Origin: Bermanella sp034110565
GTDB taxonomy: Bacteria > Pseudomonadota > Gammaproteobacteria > Pseudomonadales > Oceanobacteraceae
DNA: 28,115 bases
Direction of reading: 5' to 3'
Assembly (NCBI GenBank): GCA_034110565.1
Contig: JAWUYY010000019.1
Coordinates: 1 to 28,115, forward strand
Shown here: in pieces, positions 22,086 through 28,115 of the stretch
Layout: each line of letters opens with the position of its first letter
Position numbering within the stretch: position 1 is the first letter of the stretch
Notes under the pieces: model-generated
What the model saw: only the letters and a program-made list of their open reading frames with translations
What the model was told of the DNA's origin: nothing
Databases searched by the model: none
Position numbers and translations under genes: made by a program

Positions 22086-23732
22086 TTATTTCGCGCTTAA
22101 CGCCGAATCCACCAGCTCTTTTGCTTCATCAAATAATTGTTTTAAATGCTCTTGGCCTTTAAAGCTTTCGGCATAGATTTTATAAATATCTTCCGTGCCT
22201 GATGGGCGCGCTGCGAACCAGCCGTTTTCTGTGGTAACTTTTAAACCGCCTATGGCGGCATCGTTGCCCGGCGCTTTGGTAAGCACGTTAGTGATGCTCT
22301 CGCCCGCTAGCATGTCTGATTGCACTTGCTCTGGGGAGAGTTGCGATAGGCGTTTTTTCTGCTCCGGTGTGGCGGGTGCGTCAATGCGATCAGAACAAGG
22401 CTCGCCCAGTTCTTGGGTTAGCCCTTGATAAATTTCCCATGGGTCTTTGCCAGTCACGGCGGTCATTTCAGCGGATAACAGCGCTGGGGCAATACCGTCT
22501 TTATCGGTTGTCCACACGCGGCCATCTTTACGCAAAAAGGATGAGCCGGCACTTTCTTCGCCGCCAAAGCCTAAGCTGCCATCAAATAAGCCATCGGCAA
22601 ACCATTTAAAGCCCACGGGCACTTCATAGAGTTTACGGCCAATTTTATTGGCCACGCGGTCGATCATGGAGCTGCTCACTAGGGTTTTACCCACGGCGGC
22701 ATCCGCTGACCAGCTTGGTCGATTCTGAAATAAGTAATCAATGGAGGTCGCTAGGTAATGATTGGGCAACATTAAGCCCACACTGTTGGTCACTATGCCG
22801 TGACGGTCGTGGTCGGTGTCGCAGGCAAAGGTAATGTCGAACTTGTTTCGCTGGCCAATCAAGCCTTGCATGGCGTGGGACGAGGATGGGTCCATACGAA
22901 TTTTACCGTCCCAATCTAACGTCATGAAGCGAAAAGTTAGATCTACGTCTTTATTTAAAACGGTTAAATCCAGTTTATAACGTTCCGCAATGGCCCCCCA
23001 GTAATTCACCCCAGCGCCGCCCAATGGGTCAACGCCCATGCGAACATTGGCACTGCGAATGGCGTCCATGTTGATGACGTTTTCTAAGTCATTCACATAG
23101 GTGTTTAAAAAGTCATATTCATGGGTGGTGGCCGCTTTGAGTGCTTGCTCATAAGGCATGCGTTTAATGCCCACTAAGCCTGCTTCTAATAACTCATTGG
23201 CTTTGTTTTCTATCCAGCTCGTAATATGACCGTCAGCTGGGCCACCATTGGTTGGGTTATATTTAAAGCCACCGCTATCTGGTGGATTATGGGATGGCGT
23301 GATAACCACTCCATCCGCCAAGCCTGTGGTGCGACCTTGGTTGTAAACAATAATGGCGTGGGAAACTGCAGGAGTTGGCGTGTATTCACCGCCTGTTGAT
23401 ATCATCACTTCAACTTTATTCGCCGCTAACACTTCTAAGGCGCTGACAAAGGCAGGTTCCGAGAGTGCGTGGGTGTCGATCCCTATAAATAACGGGCCGT
23501 TGATGTGTTCTTTTTCACGGTATAAACAAATGGCTTGAGTGATGGCTAAAACATGGTCTTCATTAAAACTGTTTTTAAAAGAAGAGCCACGATGACCCGA
23601 GGTGCCAAATGCGACTCGTTGGGCTGCCACACTTGGGTCTGGTTTTTCAGTAAAATAGGCCGTAATTAATTTCGACACATTGACCAGTTGATCGGCTGAT
23701 GGCAACTGGCCAGCTAAGCGGTGCAAACTCAT
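22086..23732 (-). CDS. pgm: Phosphoglucomutase (alpha-D-glucose phosphate-specific)
   Basis: 548-residue enzyme interconverting glucose 1-phosphate and glucose 6-phosphate, linking glycolysis to glycogen, UDP-glucose and envelope sugars. FGTSGHRGSS (42-51) binds phosphate, S147 in TPSHNPP is the phosphorylated serine, D305/D307/D309 in CDTDHDRHG bind magnesium, GGEESAGSS is the sugar-binding loop and RPSGTEDIYKIYAE is the C-terminal phosphate-binding motif. Length equals the E. coli-type Pgm (546). It is monocistronic, with its own terminator. Confidence 0.97.
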   Translation of the reverse strand: MSLHRLAGQLPSADQLVNVSKLITAYFTEKPDPSVAAQRVAFGTSGHRGSSFKNSFNEDHVLAITQAICLYREKEHINGPLFIGIDTHALSEPAFVSALEVLAANKVEVMISTGGEYTPTPAVSHAIIVYNQGRTTGLADGVVITPSHNPPDSGGFKYNPTNGGPADGHITSWIENKANELLEAGLVGIKRMPYEQALKAATTHEYDFLNTYVNDLENVINMDAIRSANVRMGVDPLGGAGVNYWGAIAERYKLDLTVLNKDVDLTFRFMTLDWDGKIRMDPSSSHAMQGLIGQRNKFDITFACDTDHDRHGIVTNSVGLMLPNHYLATSIDYLFQNRPSWSADAAVGKTLVSSSMIDRVANKIGRKLYEVPVGFKWFADGLFDGSLGFGGEESAGSSFLRKDGRVWTTDKDGIAPALLSAEMTAVTGKDPWEIYQGLTQELGEPCSDRIDAPATPEQKKRLSQLSPEQVQSDMLAGESITNVLTKAPGNDAAIGGLKVTTENGWFAARPSGTEDIYKIYAESFKGQEHLKQLFDEAKELVDSALSAK

Positions 23733-23790
23733 GACACGCGTCCCTGTAAATGTATATAACCTAACTTTACCCTAGGTAGAGCTGCACATA

Positions 23791-23813
23791 AACCACAGAG
23801 CTAATCTGTGGTT
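23791..23813 (-). terminator. Weak terminator-like hairpin after the truncated haemoglobin gene
   Basis: AACCACAGA and TCTGTGGTT pair perfectly around GCTAA. The minus-strand T tract is only three long. Confidence 0.5.
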
Positions 23814-23847
23814 AAGCGCAATGCTGTGCAGAATATTTTATAGATCT

Positions 23848-24246
23848 CTAATCTGCGTTACGACAACGCTCAGCAGGTACGGCAAGCTGGGTAATCATGT
23901 AGTCTCGAAGATCTTGCGGGTAATCTTGTTTGGCCAAGGCTTGCTTCATGCATAGCAACCAAGCATCTCGCTCGGCACTGCCTATGGTTAAGTGCGCATG
24001 GGCTTGAGGGATTGAAATTGGGCCGTATTTTTCGCTGTATAAACGTGGGCCACCAGTCCATGCAGATAAAAATCGCGTGAGCTTATCACGGGTGACGTCT
24101 AGGTCATTGGGGTGCATGTCGCGTATGTGCTGTGATTCTTTTAGTTCATTCATGATGTCGTAAAAATCATCAACCAGTTTTTTTATTCCTTCGTACTCAC
24201 CTGCTGCTTTATAGGTGGCGTCTTCTTTGCCATAAGGTTTTGTCAT
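23848..24246 (-). CDS. Group II truncated haemoglobin
   Basis: 132 residues from ATG 24246. A longer reading to 24288 would begin next to the der terminator and add a segment foreign to the family. Family features are YEGIKKLVDDFYDIM (with Y29 at the B10-type position), the LSAWTGGP block (60-67), proximal histidine H83 in the QAHAHLTIG stretch, and ERDAWL with W96, the G8 tryptophan of group II. Such proteins bind oxygen and nitric oxide and may serve in NO or oxidative defence. It is a single gene between der and pgm; no flavohaemoprotein or nitrosative regulator is nearby. Confidence 0.92.
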   Translation of the reverse strand: MTKPYGKEDATYKAAGEYEGIKKLVDDFYDIMNELKESQHIRDMHPNDLDVTRDKLTRFLSAWTGGPRLYSEKYGPISIPQAHAHLTIGSAERDAWLLCMKQALAKQDYPQDLRDYMITQLAVPAERCRNAD

Positions 24247-24289
24247 TTTCTTACACTCTTTGTATTGCGCGCATATTCGCGTACACATA

Positions 24290-24312
24290 AAAAACGCCCC
24301 GTAGGGCGTTTA
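24290..24312 (-). terminator. Rho-independent terminator of der
   Basis: AAACGCCC (24292-24299) and GGGCGTTT (24304-24311) pair around a 4-base loop. On the minus strand a T tract follows, just after the der stop codon. Confidence 0.88.
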
Positions 24313-24319
24313 GTTTTCG

Positions 24320-25780
24320 TTATGCTTGACCCTTGCGATTTACTTTTTTCTTACGCTTGGCCACTTTTTCACGCTTAGCTTGTCGAATCGAATCCGTTTG
24401 CTTCAAGCGCTCACCACGTTTGGACTTATTAAAGATGCGATCTTCTTTTGTATTGCCAAATGGGTTTTCACCCGATTTAAATTCAAAGCGTATTGGAGTG
24501 CCGCTGATTTTCAATACACGTCTAAAGGTGTTACCTAAATATCGTTTATAGCTATCGGTTAACGATGCTGTTTTGTTTCCGTGCACAACAATAATAGGAG
24601 GGTTCATACCACCTTGGTGTGCATAGCGTAATTTAACGCGCGACGTACCGACCACTGGTGGCTGGTGATCCATAACCGCGTCTTCAAGAATACGAGTCAG
24701 CTGTGAGGTAGACATGTTCAAGTGCGCACTTTGATACGCTTCATCAACCGAATCATATACGTTACCCACGCCTGTGCCGTGCAAGGCGCTGATGAAGTGC
24801 ATATCAGCCCATTCACAGAAGGTTAAACGACGTTCGATTTCTTTTTTCACAAAGTCTTTTTGTTCTGTGTCCATGCCATCCCATTTGTTTAATGCAATGA
24901 CTAATGCGCGGCCTGCATTTAACACAAAGCTCAGCATGGTTAAATCTTGCTCTACGATGCCGTCTCTGGAATCGATTACAAGAATACACACGTTACTGTC
25001 TTGAATAGCTTGAAGGGTTTTGACGATGGAGAACTTCTCCACCGCTTCAGTAATACTTTTACGGCGGCGTACACCAGCTGTATCAATTAGGGTGTATTTT
25101 TTGCCGTGGCGCTCATATGGAATATAGATGCTGTCCATGGTGGTGCCCGCTTCGTCAAACACGACGACGCGGTCTTCACCTAGCATGCGGTTCACCAAAG
25201 TGGATTTACCCACATTAGGTCGACCAACCACAGAAATTTTAATACCTCTGTGTTTTTCTTCTTCTTCACCTTCTACCACATCAAATTCAGATGGCAGTTC
25301 AGAAAGAATGAATTCCATTAATAAAGTGATGCCACGGTTATGAGCAGCAGCAATGACTTGCAGCTCGCCTAAACCCAGCTCATAAAAATCTAAAACCGCA
25401 ATATCAGGGTTTAGGCCGTCGATCTTATTTACCACTACATAGGTTTTCTTTTCTAGTGTGCGTAAATGTTTGGCAATCATAATATCGGCTGGGGTTAAGC
25501 CAGCACGAGCATCCACTAGGAATAAAACCACATCGGCTTCATCTATGGCTTGAAAGCTTTGTTCAGCCATTTTTTCGTCTAGGCCGACTTCCATGCCGCT
25601 GATACCGCCAGTATCAACCACGATATAATCGCGCTCACCTACTTTACCGGCACCAAATTTTCGGTCGCGGGTTAAGCCAGCAACGTCAGCCACGAGAGCA
25701 TCACGCGTGCGCGTTAGGCGGTTAAACAAAGTGGACTTACCCACATTTGGGCGGCCCACAAGGGCGATTACAGGATTCAT
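24320..25780 (-). CDS. der: Ribosome-biogenesis GTPase Der (EngA)
   Basis: 486 residues from ATG 25780 (MNPVIALVGRPNVGKST); the open frame continues 24 codons further up, but that part is hydrophobic low-complexity from the AT-rich leader and is rejected. Two tandem GTPase domains have P-loops at 9-17 and 186-194, each GRPNVGKST, with DTGG (56-59) and DTAG switch motifs, and NKID (118-121) and NKWD base motifs. A C-terminal KH-like domain and a basic tail (KREKVAKRKKKVNRKG) follow. Der matures the 50S subunit. It is downstream of bamB but separated by a terminator and has its own promoter. Confidence 0.97.
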   Translation of the reverse strand: MNPVIALVGRPNVGKSTLFNRLTRTRDALVADVAGLTRDRKFGAGKVGERDYIVVDTGGISGMEVGLDEKMAEQSFQAIDEADVVLFLVDARAGLTPADIMIAKHLRTLEKKTYVVVNKIDGLNPDIAVLDFYELGLGELQVIAAAHNRGITLLMEFILSELPSEFDVVEGEEEEKHRGIKISVVGRPNVGKSTLVNRMLGEDRVVVFDEAGTTMDSIYIPYERHGKKYTLIDTAGVRRRKSITEAVEKFSIVKTLQAIQDSNVCILVIDSRDGIVEQDLTMLSFVLNAGRALVIALNKWDGMDTEQKDFVKKEIERRLTFCEWADMHFISALHGTGVGNVYDSVDEAYQSAHLNMSTSQLTRILEDAVMDHQPPVVGTSRVKLRYAHQGGMNPPIIVVHGNKTASLTDSYKRYLGNTFRRVLKISGTPIRFEFKSGENPFGNTKEDRIFNKSKRGERLKQTDSIRQAKREKVAKRKKKVNRKGQA

Positions 25781-25816
25781 TATGCGTGCGATTCTATGGT
25801 ATATGTATATGTGTAT

Positions 25817-25848
25817 ATAATAGCAGTTCTTGTCTATGAAAGCGTCAA
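25817..25848 (-). promoter_or_regulatory. Promoter candidate for der
   Basis: On the minus strand an extended -10 TG-C-TATTAT has its hexamer at 25817-25822 with TTGACG at 25843-25848 (20-base spacing, long for a classical pair, acceptable with the TG extension). The leader then has a TA/CA-rich tract. Confidence 0.5.
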
Positions 25849-25881
25849 GCAAATGCTACTAGGGTGATTTAGTCTTAAGCA

Positions 25882-25917
25882 AAAACACCCCCGCAGGTAA
25901 CCCTACGGGGGTGTTTT
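25882..25917 (-). terminator. Rho-independent terminator between bamB and der
   Basis: AAAACACCCCCG (25882-25893) and CGGGGGTGTTTT (25906-25917) are perfect 12-bp arms. On the minus strand the T run of the arm gives the U tract. It ends the hisS-yfgM-bamB unit 12 bases after the bamB stop. Confidence 0.92.
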
Positions 25918-25928
25918 GTAACGCGGCG

Positions 25929-27140
25929 TTACTTATCTAATTTAAACGCACTCAAGTAACCTGAGTTACTGATCGCCACAAGGTAGTCGCCCTGGGCAAG
26001 TAAACGAGTGCGAATACCATCATCATAATCAAATTGGCGTGATGGATGTTTAATACCGTAATTACCTGTGCGTACCCAAGGAACCGGCGGGCGGACCAGC
26101 TGATCACGTCCAACAATGGTGCCATCAAGCTGTTTAATTAAATGGATGTAACCTTCAAAGTCTGTCACAGCAATATGGTTGGCAAACATAACCGGTTCGC
26201 TTAATTGGCGGCCTTCTAAGTCAGCCTGCATCCAAACATCATTGGTGCTTTGTTCATCAATCACAAGTATATGGTCGTCATCGGATACTAGGTAAATGTT
26301 ACCCAAACCGCTTAACGGGCCATGATAACTGGAGGCTTCACGTTTCCACATGGCCTTACCGCTGCGTAGGTCAATGCCCATAACATGACCTTGATAACCT
26401 GCCACGAACAAGGTGTCATCTTTAACCAGCAAGCGACCATCGACATCCACTAGGCGCTCTAACTCACTACGCCCTGCTGGAATACCGATACGCTCCTGCC
26501 ATAAGACCGTACCGTTTTTAATATTTAAGCCAACAACTTTACCACTGGCAAAGCCAGCAATGACGCTACCACCATGAAAGATAGGCTGTGAAGTGCCGCG
26601 CAGAGATAAGTTAGGTAGATTGCTGTCATAGCTCCAACGTTGCTTACCGTTTTCTACGCCCAGCAAATGCAGCTTGCCATCAACGGTTTGCAAGGCAAGG
26701 TCATCGCCTTGAACCACCGGTACAGACAGCACTTCTGATTTGATGTTCTTACGCCATGCTTCGCTGCCGTCTTTAATGTTTAGTGCTATCACCTCACCAT
26801 TGGCCGTCGCGATGTAGCCTTTGTCATCATTCACGGCAATGGCAGCTGTAATTTCGGTGTCGAAGTTCTTAGACCAAATCACACTGCCATTATCAAGCGT
26901 AAGCGCTTCAACTAGACCATTTGCACTGGCCACATAGATGGTCTCACCCATAATAACAGGCTGTAAGCGTGCATAGGCTTTACCCATGCCACTGCCTACC
27001 TGGTGACGCCACTGCTGAGACAGACTGATTTCTTCATCAATGCCTTGCAGTGCTTTAGGCCCTAGATCTTGCTCTTCTTTCTTATCATTGCTTGAACATG
27101 CCGCTAAAGTCACCAGCAATAATGCAACCAATAAACGCAT
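25929..27140 (-). CDS. bamB: Outer-membrane assembly lipoprotein BamB
   Basis: 403 residues. The lipoprotein signal ends LAAC with C15 as the lipidated residue. The rest is a PQQ-like eight-bladed beta-propeller with repeating G-x-V-W/K-W blocks (NGSVIWSKNF, DGSEAWRKN, NGKQRWSYDS, NGTVLWQERI, SGKAMWKREA). BamB is the scaffold lipoprotein of the BAM complex that binds BamA POTRA domains at the inner face of the outer membrane. The stop of yfgM and start of bamB adjoin on the same strand. Order yfgM-bamB-der is the standard gammaproteobacterial one. Confidence 0.96.
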   Translation of the reverse strand: MRLLVALLLVTLAACSSNDKKEEQDLGPKALQGIDEEISLSQQWRHQVGSGMGKAYARLQPVIMGETIYVASANGLVEALTLDNGSVIWSKNFDTEITAAIAVNDDKGYIATANGEVIALNIKDGSEAWRKNIKSEVLSVPVVQGDDLALQTVDGKLHLLGVENGKQRWSYDSNLPNLSLRGTSQPIFHGGSVIAGFASGKVVGLNIKNGTVLWQERIGIPAGRSELERLVDVDGRLLVKDDTLFVAGYQGHVMGIDLRSGKAMWKREASSYHGPLSGLGNIYLVSDDDHILVIDEQSTNDVWMQADLEGRQLSEPVMFANHIAVTDFEGYIHLIKQLDGTIVGRDQLVRPPVPWVRTGNYGIKHPSRQFDYDDGIRTRLLAQGDYLVAISNSGYLSAFKLDK

Positions 27141-27784
27141 TAGTTAGCCACCGCTAGATCATCAAGTTTCATTTTAAGAATTGGGTTGTTAGCACCAATA
27201 CGCTGAGCTTCAACAACTGCTTGGCTATATGCATCACGAGCACCGGCTTGATCACCTTTTGCCAACAACGCATCGCCTTTGGCTTCGAAATATTCAGCAC
27301 TGAACGCAGTGCTGTTATCGGCAGCCAACAAAGTTAATGCTTCGTCTAGTTTTTCTTGGGCAATGTAAATACGCGCTAAACGAACCGTCGCAAGATGACG
27401 CAATGCTGCATCAGATGTGTCTGCTTTTACTGTTTCTAGCTCAGCTGCTGCCGCGTCTAAATCACCTGCATCAACCGCATCTTTGGCTTTAAATAAACCT
27501 GCGAATTGTGCGTAAACCGTAGAGCCGTATTCTTTTTGTAGCTGATCAAGCAGTACTTCTCGACGACCTTTATCTTCTTCGCTTTCGCTGCCCTGTAAGG
27601 TCAAGATTTCTTGGTAGACAATCGAAGCGGCTTCACCAGAGGCTTGTTGCTGGCCTTGATAACCCTGATAACCGAACCAGCCACCTAAGACAACCACAAG
27701 GGCGACCATGGTTTGCTTGCCGTTTTCCTGCCACCATTTTTTGATAGCATCTATTTGTTCTTCTTCTGTACGCATGTCGGTCAT
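27140..27784 (-). CDS. yfgM: YfgM-family TPR protein (SecYEG-associated)
   Basis: 214 residues, N-in with one membrane helix at about 26-42 (VALVVVLGGWFGYQGYQ) preceded by a conserved KKWWQENGK amphipathic stretch, then periplasmic TPR-like helices rich in Ala/Leu (ATVRLARIYIAQEKLDEALTLL, KGDALLAKGDQAGARDAYSQA). E. coli YfgM associates with PpiD at the Sec translocon to receive secreted proteins. It overlaps bamB by one base and follows hisS with about 105 bases between. Confidence 0.93.
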   Translation of the reverse strand: MTDMRTEEEQIDAIKKWWQENGKQTMVALVVVLGGWFGYQGYQGQQQASGEAASIVYQEILTLQGSESEEDKGRREVLLDQLQKEYGSTVYAQFAGLFKAKDAVDAGDLDAAAAELETVKADTSDAALRHLATVRLARIYIAQEKLDEALTLLAADNSTAFSAEYFEAKGDALLAKGDQAGARDAYSQAVVEAQRIGANNPILKMKLDDLAVAN

Positions 27785-27889
27785 AATTTGGCTCCGATTT
27801 TTATTCTAATTAAGGCTGAACAAATGCCTGTTAATCTAATGAAAGTCAGTCTTTGTTGGGCAAGGACTGTATCGTAATTTTATCTGTTT

Positions 27890-28115
27890 TTATAGCGCTT
27901 GCTTAAACCAAGTGGCTAAGTCTGAATGGGCAATGCTTACCTGCTCAGATTGATCACGCAGTGGCTTAATGCCTGCCTGAGCGTTAGCCACTTCGTCTTC
28001 ACCTAGAATAAGCGCAAACTGAGCGCCGCTTTCGTTGGCTTTTTTCATTTGTTTCTTAAAGTTGCCGCCACCCATGTGCATCTGTAAACGCAAATGAGGT
28101 AACTGCTCTCGTAAT
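27890..28115 (-). CDS. hisS: Histidyl-tRNA synthetase, C-terminal part (cut by window edge)
   Basis: The last 74 codons or so, open to the window end. GGGNFKKQMKKANESGAQFALILGEDE is the start of the class II anticodon-binding domain of HisRS, and the downstream LATWFKQAL is a typical HisS tail. The reading frame continues upstream through LREQLPHLRLQ to the edge, so the gene is larger and only its 3' end is here. Position before yfgM is standard. Confidence 0.93.
   Translation of the reverse strand, partial: LREQLPHLRLQMHMGGGNFKKQMKKANESGAQFALILGEDEVANAQAGIKPLRDQSEQVSIAHSDLATWFKQAL

Noticed and set aside
24247..24288. N-terminal extension of the truncated haemoglobin
   Set aside because: The extension abuts the der terminator and has no family similarity; ATG 24246 gives the standard length.
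25781..25852. 24-residue N-terminal extension of Der
   Set aside because: It overlaps the promoter and the TA/CA-rich leader; the GTPase family starts MNPVIALVGRPNVGKS at 25780.

Overview
The window is a stretch of gammaproteobacterial chromosome. The macromolecular-synthesis operon (rpsU, yqeY, dnaG, rpoD), the divergent tsaD/folB/folK side, cca, and the hisS-yfgM-bamB-der block all have gammaproteobacterial sequence and order. Moderate GC, an Oceanospirillales-like protein flavour and a TraF_2-family outer-membrane protein suggest a marine Oceanospirillales-type bacterium; the order is inference, the class is well supported.

Layout. 1-1.7 kb: a stand-alone TraF_2-type beta-barrel protein with a strong terminator. 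1.8-6.1 kb: cca and folM on +, a 0.4-kb cluster of palindromic repeats, then folK, folB and tsaD on -, so three folate/pterin genes lie together. 6.2-11.1 kb: promoter, structured leader, then rpsU-yqeY-dnaG-rpoD and a terminator. 11.2 kb: a CAT-anticodon tRNA, best read as tRNA-Ile2.

11.3-15.4 kb is an AT-rich, AGA-codon-rich accessory segment. It holds an unrecognised ORF, then a tight three-gene cassette: a PD-(D/E)XK nuclease-like sce7726-family protein, an sce7725/beta-family protein, and a zinc-ribbon plus RES-domain protein (RES domains are NAD+-consuming toxins). It ends in a decayed P2-type phage replication-endonuclease gene. This looks like a tRNA-associated island remnant carrying a probable anti-phage (abortive-infection) module, and is the best candidate for an undescribed system here.

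15.5-21.9 kb is a zinc-limitation locus. Two near-identical 17-bp palindromes (ATGATAC-N3-GTATCAT), each over a -10 hexamer, are inferred Zur operators. The first precedes a COG0523 GTPase, DUF1826, His-rich DUF2796 and zur itself, followed by a wrecked hisI paralogue and a gamma-carbonic anhydrase. The second lies between divergent DUF3299 and an ABC ATPase/permease pair. DUF2796 + DUF3299 + ABC pair match the Zrg/Zrm zinc-uptake systems, here split in two. DUF1826 shows an HxD...H...R pattern like Fe(II)/2-oxoglutarate oxygenases.

22-28.1 kb, all on -: pgm with its terminator, a group II truncated haemoglobin, der, then bamB, yfgM and the 3' end of hisS (cut by the window edge). A terminator separates bamB from der, and der has its own promoter.
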